Notes: generated by a model from the letters alone, not told the origin. A stretch of 64,000 nt of DNA from Noviherbaspirillum sp. Root189 (GCF_001428545.1 NZ_LMHZ01000089.1:1-64000); one strand, 5' to 3'. Shown: positions 44,669 to 54,120, counted from the stretch's first letter. Numbers and translations are program-made.

Positions 44669-44705
44669 AGGCTGGCGCACAGGTTTTTAAATCGAAAAAG
44701 TCTCC

Positions 44706-46433
44706 ATGGACCAAAAAGTCATTCCTATCCGTGCCGCACAAGAACCACGTGAACGCAAGCGGCAGGCGCCCAAAGGCAGGCGCGTTGACCCGGCCGCCCT
44801 GGCGGAAGTTCAGGCACTGCTCGGCGAATTGCCTCGTCGTCGTGACTTGTTGATCGAACACCTGCACCTGATTCAAGACCGCTATCGCCAGCTATCTTCA
44901 CGCCACCTTGCTGCATTGGCGCACGAAATGCGCATGTCCCAGGCCGAAGTGTATGAGGTGGCTACGTTCTATCATCATTTCGATGTGGTGCGCGATGCCG
45001 GTGACCAGGGCGAGACCAAGCCCGCCGAACTGACGGTCCGGGTATGTCAAAGTCTTTCCTGCCAGATGGCAGGTGCGGACGAGCTCTTTGGTCAGTTATC
45101 GGCAGTTCTGGATACCAATGTCCGGGTCGTGTCGGCGCCGTGCGTGGGGCGCTGCGAACAGGCGCCGGTAGCGGTCGTGGGCCAGCATGCCATTCCCGCC
45201 GCAAGTCTGGATCAGGTGAGTGACGCCATTGCGTCCGGCAATGTGGAGGAGCCGCTACCTTTGTACGAAGACTATGACGCATACCGGCGCAACGGAGGCT
45301 ATGCATTGCTGCAAGCTTGCGTGAATGGCGAACGTGATGTCGAAGAGGTGATCCGGGTATTGGAAGATTCGGGCCTGCGCGGTCTTGGCGGCGCAGGGTT
45401 TCCGGCAGGACGGAAATGGCGCATCGTAAGGGCGGAGGCTGGTCCGCGCCTGATGGCAGTCAACATCGACGAGGGCGAACCTGGCACCTTCAAGGATCGT
45501 ACCTACCTGGAGCGTCAACCACATCAGTTTCTTGAAGGTATGATGATTGCGGCATGGGCGGTCGGCATCGATGACATTTACATTTACCTGCGTGATGAAT
45601 ATCACGGCTGCCGGGCGTTGCTGCAGCGGGAACTGGCGAGGCTGGAAAATAATCCGCCGGTCCATGTGATGCCGACGGTTCATTTGCGGCGTGGCGCTGG
45701 CGCTTACATCTGCGGCGAAGAATCGGCGATGATCGAATCCATTGAAGGTAAGCGTGGCATGCCGCGCTTGCGTCCCCCGTATGTCGCCCAAGTCGGCTTA
45801 TTCGGCCGGCCGACACTGGAACACAATTTCGAAACCCTGTATTGGGTACCCACGCTACTGCAGCAAGGCGCAGCCTGGTTTGCCGCACAGGGCAGGCACG
45901 GCCGCAAGGGATTGCGCTCTTTCTCCGTGTCTGGCCGAGTGAAAAAGCCTGGCGTGCATGTGGCGCCGGCGGGCATCACGATCCAGGAACTGATCGACGA
46001 ATACTGCGGCGGCATGCAGGACGGCCACCGGCTTTATGCTTACTTGCCGGGCGGTGCCTCGGGCGGTATCCTCCCCGCCAGTCTGAACGATATTCCATTG
46101 GATTTCGACACCTTGCAAGCCTATGGCTGCTTCATCGGGTCAGCCGCGATCATTGTCTTGTCAGACACGGACAGCGCAATGGATGCGGCACGCAACATGA
46201 TGCATTTCTTTGCGGAGGAATCGTGCGGTCAGTGCACACCGTGTCGGGCCGGCACGGTCAAGACACTGCAGTTGATATCGGGATCGGACTGGAACGAAGC
46301 CTTGCTTGCCGATCTTTCCATGGTCATGCGCGAAGCATCCATCTGCGGACTGGGACAGGCGGCTCCCAATCCAGTGGATTGTGTCATCAAGTACTTCTCT
46401 CATGAACTGGACCACAAAGGAGTACAGCCGTGA
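44706..46433 (+). CDS. fdsB: NAD-dependent formate dehydrogenase, fused gamma-beta (FdsG-FdsB) subunit
   Basis: A 575-residue flavoprotein in which two usually separate subunits are joined. Residues ~25-180 are FdsG/NuoE-like with a [2Fe-2S] site: C114-x4-C119 and C146-x3-C150. Residues ~190-570 are FdsB/NuoF-like, with the FMN/NAD site (GLRGLGGAGFPAGRKW, then IDEGEPGTFKDR) and a [4Fe-4S] site (SCGQCTPC near 506-513 with a final Cys ~547). It passes electrons from FdsA to NAD+. Stop and fdsA start overlap by 4 bp. The N-terminal NADH-binding part is shorter than classic FdsB (~520), which the fusion replaces. Confidence 0.9.
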   Translation: MDQKVIPIRAAQEPRERKRQAPKGRRVDPAALAEVQALLGELPRRRDLLIEHLHLIQDRYRQLSSRHLAALAHEMRMSQAEVYEVATFYHHFDVVRDAGDQGETKPAELTVRVCQSLSCQMAGADELFGQLSAVLDTNVRVVSAPCVGRCEQAPVAVVGQHAIPAASLDQVSDAIASGNVEEPLPLYEDYDAYRRNGGYALLQACVNGERDVEEVIRVLEDSGLRGLGGAGFPAGRKWRIVRAEAGPRLMAVNIDEGEPGTFKDRTYLERQPHQFLEGMMIAAWAVGIDDIYIYLRDEYHGCRALLQRELARLENNPPVHVMPTVHLRRGAGAYICGEESAMIESIEGKRGMPRLRPPYVAQVGLFGRPTLEHNFETLYWVPTLLQQGAAWFAAQGRHGRKGLRSFSVSGRVKKPGVHVAPAGITIQELIDEYCGGMQDGHRLYAYLPGGASGGILPASLNDIPLDFDTLQAYGCFIGSAAIIVLSDTDSAMDAARNMMHFFAEESCGQCTPCRAGTVKTLQLISGSDWNEALLADLSMVMREASICGLGQAAPNPVDCVIKYFSHELDHKGVQP

Positions 46434-49252
46434 CTGCCATTCTTCGCCAGGAAACTAAGGACGCGCCGGCAGCTACCGTACAGTTTGAGCTGAATGGCAG
46501 AACTGTGGCCGCCATTGCAAGCGAGACGCTGCTCGACGTTGCACAGCGCGAGGGCATAGCGATTCCCCACCTGTGCCATACCGACGGACTGGAGCCCGCC
46601 GGCAACTGCCGCGCCTGCGTCGTCGAGGTCGCGGGAGAGCGCGTGCTGGCGCCGTCCTGTTGCCGACACCCTGCCAACGGCATGAAGGTGACAACGGACA
46701 GTGCGCGAGCGACCCGTGCGCAGAAAGTGGTGGTCGAATTGCTGATGGCGGATGTCGGTGAACACCTGCGCGGCCGTGACAACGAGATGCAGGAATGGGC
46801 CGAACGCCTTGCAATCGGCAAGCCACGCTTCGCGGCTAGAAAGCGTGTCGAGCATGACGATAGCCATCCTGCAATCAGTGTTAACCTGGATGCCTGCATC
46901 CAGTGCACGCGCTGCTTGCGTGCCTGCCGGGACGAGCAGGTCAACGACGTGATCGGTCTGGCACTGCGCGGTAACGGCGCAAAGATTGTCTTTGACATGG
47001 ACGATCCGATGGGCGCATCGACCTGCGTGGCGTGCGGCGAATGCGTGCAAGCCTGCCCGACGGGCGCCTTGATGCCGGCGCGTGACGCAGCATTGCCTGT
47101 GCCTGACAAGAAAGTCGATTCCGTTTGTCCATACTGTGGTGTCGGCTGCCAGCTGACCTACAACGTCAAGGACAACAAGATCCTGTACGTCGAGGGTCGC
47201 GATGGCCCGGCAAACAAGGGACGCCTGTGCGTGAAGGGTCGTTATGGCTTTGACTACGCGCATCATCCGCAGCGGCTCACCAAGCCATTGATTCGCCGGC
47301 CAGGCGTGCGCAAGGATCCCCATGCACCGATGGACCCGGAGCGAATCCTTGACGTCTATCGTGAAGCAAGCTGGGACGAAGCCTTGTCTCTGGTTGGCCA
47401 GCAGTTAAGCGGGGTAAAGGAACTGCACGGTAAGCGCGCACTGGTCGGCTTCGGTTCGGCCAAGGGCAGCAACGAAGAAGCGTATCTGTTTCAAAAGCTG
47501 GTGCGTACCGGTTTTGGTAGCAACAACGTCGATCACTGCACCCGTCTGTGCCACGCGTCATCTGTCGCCGCATTACTGGAAGGCATTGGTTCCGGAGCGG
47601 TGTCGAATCCGGTCATGGATGTTACCGAAGCGGAAGTGGTCCTGATCATCGGTGCCAACCCGACCGTTAACCATCCGGTAGCGGCTACCTGGATCAAGAA
47701 CGCGGTCAAGAACGGTACCAAGCTGGTGATCGCCGACCCGCGGCGGACAGACTTGAGCCGCCATGCGCATCGCACGCTACAGTTCCATGCCGATACTGAC
47801 GTCGCCTTGCTCAACGCGATGATGCACGTGATCGTGGAAGAGGGCCTCGTTGATGATCAGTTCATCGCCGAACGCACTACCGATTATGAGGAACTGAAAC
47901 AGAACGTCAAAGACTATAGTCCGGAACGTATGGCGGCCGTGTGCGGTATCGATGCAGACACCATCCGCTATGTGGCACGGCTGTATGCAACGTCAAAGGC
48001 ATCAATGATCCTGTGGGGCATGGGCGTATCGCAGCATGTCCATGGTACCGACAACGTGCGCTGCCTGATTGCGCTGGCACTGATGACCGGACAGATCGGT
48101 CGTCCAGGCACAGGTTTGCATCCATTGCGCGGACAGAATAACGTGCAGGGTGCATCTGATGCCGGGTTGATCCCGATGATGTACCCGGACTACCAACGGG
48201 TCGACAATCCATTGGTACGCGAGCACTTCGAGACGCTATGGCAAACCAGCCTTGACCCGCAGCCGGGATTAACCGTTGTCGAAGTCATGGATGCGGCATT
48301 GGAAGGCAAGGTGCGCGGCATGTACATCATGGGCGAGAACCCGGCGATGTCCGACCCCGATGCCAATCATGCGCGCGAAGCATTAGCCGCACTGGATTTT
48401 TTGGTGGTCCAGGATATCTTTCTGACTGAAACGGCCTACCTGGCCGACGTGGTGCTACCGGCATCGGCATTTGCTGAAAAAACCGGCACCTTCACGAATA
48501 CTGACCGCATCGTGCAACTCGGCCAGCAAGCAATTGATCCGCCAGGCGAGGCTAAACAGGACTTGTGGATCATCCAGGAAATAGCCAGGCGCATCGGCCT
48601 TGCGTGGAACTATTCGGATGTCTCCGAGGTATTCGACGAGATGCGCCGCTGCATGCCAAGCATTGCAGGCATTACATGGGAGCGGTTGAAGCGGGACGGC
48701 GCGGTTACCTATCCCTGTACGACTGAAGGCGATGCCGGCATGCCGATCGTGTTCACCGATCGTTTCCCGACCACGACTGGAAAGGCGCGCTTTGTCCCGG
48801 CAGACGTCATCCCGGCGGCAGAACGGCCGGACAGCGATTACCCCTTTGTGCTGATCACCGGACGGCAGTTGGAACATTGGCATACCGGCAGCATGACGCG
48901 GCGTGCCATCGTGCTGGATGCCATTGAACCGGACCCGGTGGCGCTGGTCCATCCAATGGATTTGATCCAATTCGGTGTGCAGCCCGGCGAACTGCTCACA
49001 CTACAATCCCGCCGAGGTGAGGTCACCCTATATGCACGCGCGGACGAAGGTACACCCCAGGGGGCGATTTTTGTGCCGTTTTGCTATTACGAAGCAGCGA
49101 TCAACAAGCTGACCAACCCGGTGCTGGACCCGTACGGCAAGATCCCGGAATTTAAGTATTGCGCGATTCGTGTTCGACCCGGCGGTGAAGCGCCGGTCCA
49201 GGGAAGCTACGGTGGTGGCCAAATCCTGAAACGTGTAACCGACGTGTCCTGA
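46430..49252 (+). CDS. fdsA: NAD-dependent formate dehydrogenase alpha subunit FdsA (Mo-bisPGD)
   Basis: A 940-residue catalytic subunit. N-terminal [2Fe-2S] ferredoxin (HLCHTDGLEPAGNCRAC, ~46-62; CC ~79-80), two ferredoxin-type [4Fe-4S] motifs (ACIQCTRCLRAC ~151-162; TCVACGECVQAC ~194-205), then a [4Fe-4S] motif VCPYCGVGC (~231-239) of the molybdopterin domain. The Mo-ligand Cys is in CTRLCHASSVA (the second Cys, ~374), followed by His, as in FdsA of Cupriavidus and Rhodobacter. Oxidises formate to CO2. No fdsC or fdsD chaperone gene follows; an IS110 element lies downstream instead. Confidence 0.93.
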   Translation: MTAILRQETKDAPAATVQFELNGRTVAAIASETLLDVAQREGIAIPHLCHTDGLEPAGNCRACVVEVAGERVLAPSCCRHPANGMKVTTDSARATRAQKVVVELLMADVGEHLRGRDNEMQEWAERLAIGKPRFAARKRVEHDDSHPAISVNLDACIQCTRCLRACRDEQVNDVIGLALRGNGAKIVFDMDDPMGASTCVACGECVQACPTGALMPARDAALPVPDKKVDSVCPYCGVGCQLTYNVKDNKILYVEGRDGPANKGRLCVKGRYGFDYAHHPQRLTKPLIRRPGVRKDPHAPMDPERILDVYREASWDEALSLVGQQLSGVKELHGKRALVGFGSAKGSNEEAYLFQKLVRTGFGSNNVDHCTRLCHASSVAALLEGIGSGAVSNPVMDVTEAEVVLIIGANPTVNHPVAATWIKNAVKNGTKLVIADPRRTDLSRHAHRTLQFHADTDVALLNAMMHVIVEEGLVDDQFIAERTTDYEELKQNVKDYSPERMAAVCGIDADTIRYVARLYATSKASMILWGMGVSQHVHGTDNVRCLIALALMTGQIGRPGTGLHPLRGQNNVQGASDAGLIPMMYPDYQRVDNPLVREHFETLWQTSLDPQPGLTVVEVMDAALEGKVRGMYIMGENPAMSDPDANHAREALAALDFLVVQDIFLTETAYLADVVLPASAFAEKTGTFTNTDRIVQLGQQAIDPPGEAKQDLWIIQEIARRIGLAWNYSDVSEVFDEMRRCMPSIAGITWERLKRDGAVTYPCTTEGDAGMPIVFTDRFPTTTGKARFVPADVIPAAERPDSDYPFVLITGRQLEHWHTGSMTRRAIVLDAIEPDPVALVHPMDLIQFGVQPGELLTLQSRRGEVTLYARADEGTPQGAIFVPFCYYEAAINKLTNPVLDPYGKIPEFKYCAIRVRPGGEAPVQGSYGGGQILKRVTDVS

Positions 49253-49739
49253 CGTGCAATTCCTGCGGTCGAAAGCAGAAGATCGCAGTCTGAACCATGG
49301 TGCGGATGGACGTGGCAGGTTGTTAATCCAGTAGCGTAACGTTCGTGCGTGGTGACGGATGCGCTTACTATGGATGCCCCGCACTGGCGGAGCCTGCATT
49401 GAACGTCCCGTGATCGATCCGTTTAATTATGGAATGATCGGTGATCACATCTGGCCGTTGCGCCGGCAAACCGACATCATTCAAACCCTGCGGCATGCCG
49501 ATGCGGGTCCATCGTGCAAAATCTCTCTCGGCAAAGTCTTGAAACGATATTCATTTTTCGCAGCAAAGCGACTGGTCTAAATAATAGTGTACGAAACAAA
49601 ATGACCCAACTATCTGCACTTACAAAAGAAAGACATGCAAATTCAAGATAAGTAAAGGAGCCGCCATTAGAGAGTCAATGAAGTGCGCATGGCTTCGTCG
49701 GTATGTCGGCTTGTGAGCGTTTACCGGTCAGTAAAGAAA
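49253..49739. other. intergenic stretch between fdsA and the IS110 element, no gene seen
   Basis: About 490 bp in which no frame has a credible ribosome-binding site or a recognisable product. The place where fdsC/fdsD are found in other Burkholderiales is empty here. I see no strong terminator. Confidence 0.4.
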
Positions 49740-49779
49740 ATCACTTAGGCTTCTGCAGTCGGCCAATTATAGTCAATCG

Positions 49780-50000
49780 AAGCAGTATTCATCGTGTTAG
49801 CCCGTGCTGGTTTGCCGGGCAAACCAGCACGGAATGGCATCTTATGATGCTTCCCTATAAGCAAGATGGCATTCCGTTCTGCCTTCCTTGATACTGGTCG
49901 CAGCTGGTAGGTTGTTGCCAGTGGAGGTAGGACATGCGCCGGCAGACTACGAATAATCGGCCAGAGCATCCGATGCTTTCTGCTTTTGCTTCGGGTCTGC
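49780..50000 (+). ncRNA. candidate bridge RNA of the IS110 element
   Basis: In IS110-group elements the leader codes for a bridge RNA that pairs with donor and target DNA. Here a 13-bp hairpin (49802-49814 with 49820-49832, loop CCGGG) is followed by a second 11-of-12 bp stem (49832-49843 with 49863-49874, one G-G mismatch) and more GC-rich pairing potential to ~50000. The position, strand and structure fit; the guide loops and exact ends are not determined. Confidence 0.35.
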
Positions 50001-50117
50001 CGGTGCGCTCGGGTTCAACAACGAACACTCAGGGCACGCTGATCTCAGCTTCCTATATTTGCTTCGCAGAACCCCAGCCTGCATGCCCGTCATTTCATCG
50101 CGCTGATGGAGTCGACC

Positions 50118-51371
50118 ATGACCCTAGCTACAACTGCCCGATACACCGCTTATATTGGTATTGATTGGGCTGACCGCAAACATGACTTCTGCCTTCAGGT
50201 CGCCGGCGGCGACACTCAGGAATCGGGTGTGCTTGAACATACCCCAGAGGCGATCGAGCGCTGGGCGACTACCCTGCATAAGCGATTTGGTGGCCCGATT
50301 GCCGTCTGCTTGGAGACAACCAAGGGACCGCTCGTCAATGCTCTGTTGCGATACGAATTTTTTGCACTATTTCCAGTTCATGCAGCCACCTTGGCCGGTT
50401 ACCGCAAAGCGTTCTCGCCCAGTGGTGCCAAGGATGATCCGTCAGACGCGCGTATTGCGCTCGATCTTTTGCTGCGTCATCCGGAACGGTTGCAAGCTTT
50501 GAGGCCTCAGTCATCCTCTATGCGGATGCTGACTACTCTAGTGGAAGAACGCCGCCAAGTCGGCGATGCCATAGTCCGTATTACCAATCGTCTTGGCAGC
50601 GTCCTTAAACTGTACTATCCGCAGGTGCTGGACTGGTTCGAGCACCGCAATACCATCATCTTCTGTGACTTCCTTACGCGCTGGCCTACAGTCATGCATG
50701 CCAGGCGTGCGCGGGCCACGACCTTGCAAGCGTTCTTCCATGCACATCGTTGCGCTCGAAAGGGGCTGGTAGCAGAACGGATTGAAAGCATCCGGTCATC
50801 GACACCGCTCACAGAGGATCCGGCCATCATCCGTCCAGCACAGTTAACAATGCAAACTCTGGTCGCACAGCTTCGTGTGCTGATCGAGGCCATCGACGAC
50901 TTTGATGAGGAAATTGCAGGCATCTCAAAAGAGGTTCCCGACTATGAGCTATTTGCGTCGCTTCCTGGTGCCGGCCACATCCAGGCGCCACGCCTGCTGG
51001 TGGCCTTTGGTGAAGACCGGGACCGCTTCATCGACGCTGCTCAGGTGCAGTGCTACGCGGGTATTGCGCCGGTGATCGAACGCAGCGGTAACCGATGCTG
51101 GATCCATTGGCGCTTTGCCTGCTCGACATTCTTGAGGCAAACATTTGTCGAGTGGGCCGGATCGACGGTAACCCGGTCAGCATGGGCTGGAGTCTTCTAT
51201 CGACAACAGCGAAGTAAGGGTGCTTCTCACGGCGTAGCGATACGCGCCCTCGCGTTCAAATGGATCCGGATCCTCTATAAGATGTGGAAGACCCGGCAAC
51301 CCTATAACGAAGCAACCTATCTGGACGCATTAAGACGCCATGGCTCACCACTAGTCGTTCCCGCTGGATAA
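50118..51371 (+). CDS. IS110-family transposase (recombinase)
   Basis: A 417-residue DEDD/Ser recombinase. The N-terminal RuvC-like domain has IGIDWADRKHDF (first Asp), VCLETTKG (Glu) and KDDPSDARIALDLLL (Asp pair). The C-terminal Tnp20 domain has FASLPGAGHIQAPRLLVAFG and QVQCYAGIAPVIERSGN, where the catalytic Ser is expected. GGAG 6 bases before ATG 50118 sets the start; the ATG at 50106 would add four residues. The frame is intact, so the element may be active. Confidence 0.93.
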   Translation: MTLATTARYTAYIGIDWADRKHDFCLQVAGGDTQESGVLEHTPEAIERWATTLHKRFGGPIAVCLETTKGPLVNALLRYEFFALFPVHAATLAGYRKAFSPSGAKDDPSDARIALDLLLRHPERLQALRPQSSSMRMLTTLVEERRQVGDAIVRITNRLGSVLKLYYPQVLDWFEHRNTIIFCDFLTRWPTVMHARRARATTLQAFFHAHRCARKGLVAERIESIRSSTPLTEDPAIIRPAQLTMQTLVAQLRVLIEAIDDFDEEIAGISKEVPDYELFASLPGAGHIQAPRLLVAFGEDRDRFIDAAQVQCYAGIAPVIERSGNRCWIHWRFACSTFLRQTFVEWAGSTVTRSAWAGVFYRQQRSKGASHGVAIRALAFKWIRILYKMWKTRQPYNEATYLDALRRHGSPLVVPAG

Positions 51372-51520
51372 GCTCAAAAATCCCTTGACGAGTGACTCAG
51401 GGCGAAAAGCAGTCTCTCGAAAGAGTGGCATAGCGCTCCAAAGCCGACATTGGCCTTCGCTCGCCACACTGATTTTGGATGCGCATTAGAATGGGCCGGC
51501 GGAAGGTAAGAGCCCGGCAT

Positions 51521-51967
51521 CTACGATAACTTTCGTACCTCGGTGTCTTTGGGTGACACATCATAGCCATCAATCGCTTGGGGAGTCATGAAATGCAAGG
51601 GCTTACCCGTTCTCTTTTCGACCAGCTCAGAGTGGAGCTCATCCTCTGCAAATAAATGCCGTTCGCCCCATTGACGAAGCGCTACGACAACCGGGAACAA
51701 GGCCTCGCCTTGCGGTGTAAGGACATATTCCTGATAGGCGCTGCCATTCGACGCAGGCTGGATTGCCAGGATTTCTGCCTCTACCAGCCGACGGAGTCGG
51801 TCAGACAGGATGTTGCGCGCAACCCCAAGGCTTCGCTGGAAATCACTGAACCTGCGCACGCCATCGAAGGCGTCACGCACCACAAGCAAACTCCAGCGGT
51901 CACCGATGACATCAAGTGAGCGGGCGACCGGGCAGGGCTGCTCATTCAGATTCTTGCGGCTGTTCAT
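51521..51967 (-). CDS. HxlR-family transcriptional regulator
   Basis: A 148-residue winged-helix repressor/activator: CPVARSLDVIGDRWSLLVVRDAF (~12-34) and RRFSDFQRSLGVARNILSDRLRRL (~38-61) are the HxlR landmarks. A Cys in the N-terminal CPVARSLD could be a redox or aldehyde sensor as in HypR/HxlR relatives. Divergent from the MFS exporter (96 bp between starts), with twin TGGTT-N9-AACCA sites between them. Confidence 0.9.
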   Translation of the reverse strand: MNSRKNLNEQPCPVARSLDVIGDRWSLLVVRDAFDGVRRFSDFQRSLGVARNILSDRLRRLVEAEILAIQPASNGSAYQEYVLTPQGEALFPVVVALRQWGERHLFAEDELHSELVEKRTGKPLHFMTPQAIDGYDVSPKDTEVRKLS

Positions 51968-51990
51968 TTTCCGGTACCAGAAATCGAAAG

Positions 51991-52046
51991 TGGTTGCATT
52001 TTAAAACCAAACCGATTACGCTTCAACTGGTTTTGTTTTGCAACCA
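51991..52046. promoter_or_regulatory. twin HxlR operator
   Basis: Two 19-bp dyads of the form TGGTT-N9-AACCA at 51991-52009 and 52028-52046, 37 bp centre to centre. The two sites also mirror each other (TGGTTGCA outside, AAAACCA inside). They fill most of the 96-bp gap between the divergent HxlR and MFS genes. Confidence 0.65.
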
Positions 52047-52063
52047 GTCATGGAGTGTTATTC

Positions 52064-53293
52064 ATGCAAGCCGGAAATACGACTTCCCCCGCCGAAATGC
52101 CTATGCCGTCGACGATGCCCCGCAGTGCCGTGCTGCTGTTTGCCTGCGCGAGCGGACTGAGTGTCGCCAACGTGTATTATGCGCAGCCGCTTCTTGATAC
52201 CTTGGCTGCAGATTTCTCCATTCCTCAGGCAGCGATCGGGGGAGTAGTCACCGCCACTCAGGTGGGATGCGCGCTTGCGCTGGTGTTACTCGTTCCTCTT
52301 GGCGATCTTCTCGAACGGCGGGTGCTAATGCGCATGCAGGTACTTATGCTAGCGGCTGTACTGGTCTTCGTTGGACTAGCTCGGTCCCCTGTCATGTTGC
52401 TCACGTCCATGCTTCTGATCGGAGCGCTTGGGACAGCAATGACCCAGGGTCTTATAGCCTATGCTGCTAGTGCCGCATCAGAGAATGAGCGTGGACGGGT
52501 GATAGGCGCAGCCCAAGGTGGCGTCTTTCTCGGGTTGCTACTTGCCCGCGTGCTGGCCGGGGGCATTAGCGACATCGCAGGTTGGCGAACCGTCTACTTC
52601 TGCTCGGCGGTGACGATGCTAATGCTTGCCACGCTGCTATGGTCAGGACTGCCACGCCTGGCGACTCCGCTGCATCGGATGGGTTACCTGCGTTTGATCG
52701 GCTCAATGTTCCTGCTGCTGCGGAAAGATCGCGTATTGCTAATCCGCGGCATGCTGGCACTTCTTATGTTCGCCGCTTTTAACATTTTCTGGAGCGCCAT
52801 CGTGTTACCGCTGAGCGTACCGCCGTATTCCTTTTCACACACGGCGATTGGCGCTTTTGGTCTAGTAGGTGCCGCCGGCGCACTGGCCGCCGCACGTGCT
52901 GGTCGCTGGGCAGACCAGGGATTTGAGCAACCCACCACGTTTGCTGCACTTGTGCTGCTATTGGTCGCCTGGATACCATTGTCCTTGCTGGATACGTCAC
53001 TTTGGGCGCTCGTCACTGGCATAGTGCTGCTTGATCTCGGGGGGCAGGCAATCCACGTCACAAACCAGAGCATGATCTTCCGATCCCACCTGGATGGACA
53101 TAGTCGGGTTGTAGGCGTCTACATGCTGTTCTATGCAGTCGGCAGCGGTCTGGGGGCTCTGGCGACTACAGCCGTCTATGCTGCTGCTGGTTGGCTCGGC
53201 GTCTGCCTGCTCGGCGCTGGAGTCAGCCTGCTAGCGCTTGCTTTTTGGGCCGCGACGCTACGATACATCACCGTTGCCACATCTCCGAAGTAG
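52064..53293 (+). CDS. MFS transporter (DHA1-type exporter)
   Basis: A 409-residue transporter with 12 predicted helices; the motif A loop is GDLLERRVLM (residues ~82-91) after helix 2, and SVANVYYAQPLLDTLA marks helix 1 as in the YnfM-like family of drug/sugar exporters. ATG 52064 is chosen because GGAG (52052-52055) lies 8 bases upstream; the frame itself opens at a GTG at 52055. Under HxlR control by position. Likely exports an electrophile or drug; substrate unknown. Confidence 0.88.
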   Translation: MQAGNTTSPAEMPMPSTMPRSAVLLFACASGLSVANVYYAQPLLDTLAADFSIPQAAIGGVVTATQVGCALALVLLVPLGDLLERRVLMRMQVLMLAAVLVFVGLARSPVMLLTSMLLIGALGTAMTQGLIAYAASAASENERGRVIGAAQGGVFLGLLLARVLAGGISDIAGWRTVYFCSAVTMLMLATLLWSGLPRLATPLHRMGYLRLIGSMFLLLRKDRVLLIRGMLALLMFAAFNIFWSAIVLPLSVPPYSFSHTAIGAFGLVGAAGALAAARAGRWADQGFEQPTTFAALVLLLVAWIPLSLLDTSLWALVTGIVLLDLGGQAIHVTNQSMIFRSHLDGHSRVVGVYMLFYAVGSGLGALATTAVYAAAGWLGVCLLGAGVSLLALAFWAATLRYITVATSPK

Positions 53294-53382
53294 CACGCGC
53301 AAGCGGCGGCTGAGTATCAACCCTGCAATGAGCCGAAACGCTGATCGCCCGCTTTCGAAGGCGCCGACCGGCAGGATTGGGT

Positions 53383-53554
53383 CGATTCTGTTGAAAAACT
53401 TCCGTGCAATATCCAATCGCTCTTACGAGGATCAAATTCGGTCGTTGAAGTCGCAGCTAAACGGCATTTGTTCAGCAAGAGATTCGCCCAGCGAATCAGT
53501 ACAGTGAATTTGCTATGTTCTTGGTATTGCAGTCAGACTTTTTCAACAGAATCG
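53383..53554. repeat. inverted-repeat IS relic
   Basis: A perfect 16-bp inverted repeat, CGATTCTGTTGAAAAA (53383-53398) and its complement (53539-53554), bounds 172 bp without a complete gene. The TTCTGTTGAAAAA end is typical of IS termini, so this is probably a deleted element or a MITE. It lies in the gene-free stretch 53294-54120, in which I see nothing else but AT-rich DNA before the cyclase gene. Confidence 0.55.
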
Positions 53555-54120
53555 GTCGATACCGGTATTTTGCTAGCTCGAATCCCTGAGCCGCTTCCTG
53601 GTCCATCGCGGACAAATGCACTCGTCACGCGTTTCTAGACGACAGAAAGGCTTGTCGGTTCCACATCCCGGTCATGAGCTAGACAGTCGACTGCCGTCGA
53701 ATAGCGATCGCTTTTCTCGCTGTTTACCATTCACCGGGACGTTAGGAGCACAGCCTTAATCGGTATTTTTTTGTACTCTATTAATTTTAGTGCGTCTGGC
53801 AAGAAGCAGTTGTTTCGCACCTTATTATTGTTTCCTACTTTATTACGGCTTATCAGGGACGCCTGTTTCGCAGGCGCAAGCTCACTTTAAACATTTCCAT
53901 GTGTGACACGATGCCAGTGTCCGACCATTCCATGCAGCCTGAAACGGCCAAGCCAGCAATGGGTCGCCGCTTTAGAACACACGCACTATTGCATTTCTTG
54001 TTTCCATATGGCAATTTGTGGTGATCTGACGTATTGTGTACAAAAACCGCCGGAAGACAGCAGGCGAATGCAGTATCAAGGCCACTCACAACAATCAAAA
54101 ACGCGGCCGGAGACAACATC

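Larger units (their letters stand above)
49740..51400 (+). mobile_element. IS110-family insertion sequence (ends approximate)
   Basis: Contains an intact IS110-type transposase (50118-51371) with a ~340-bp structured leader and a short 3' non-coding end. IS110 elements lack clear terminal inverted repeats and target duplications, so the ends cannot be fixed from one copy. A TTGACG box (51385-51390) just after the gene and a TATAGT box (49768-49773) at the left could form the junction promoter of the excised circle known for this family. Confidence 0.5.

Noticed and set aside
46400-47323. Open 307-codon minus-strand frame
   Set aside because: Antisense to fdsA over its iron-sulfur motifs; composition is unlike a real protein.
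49359-49580. 73-codon plus-strand frame after fdsA, checked as a possible fdsD
   Set aside because: No similarity to FdsD (small acidic protein) and no ribosome-binding site.
53294-54120. Search for a tRNA or other RNA gene as integration site near the IS relic
   Set aside because: A TCGAATCCC stretch near 53577 resembles a T-loop end, but no acceptor, D or anticodon stems can be formed around it.
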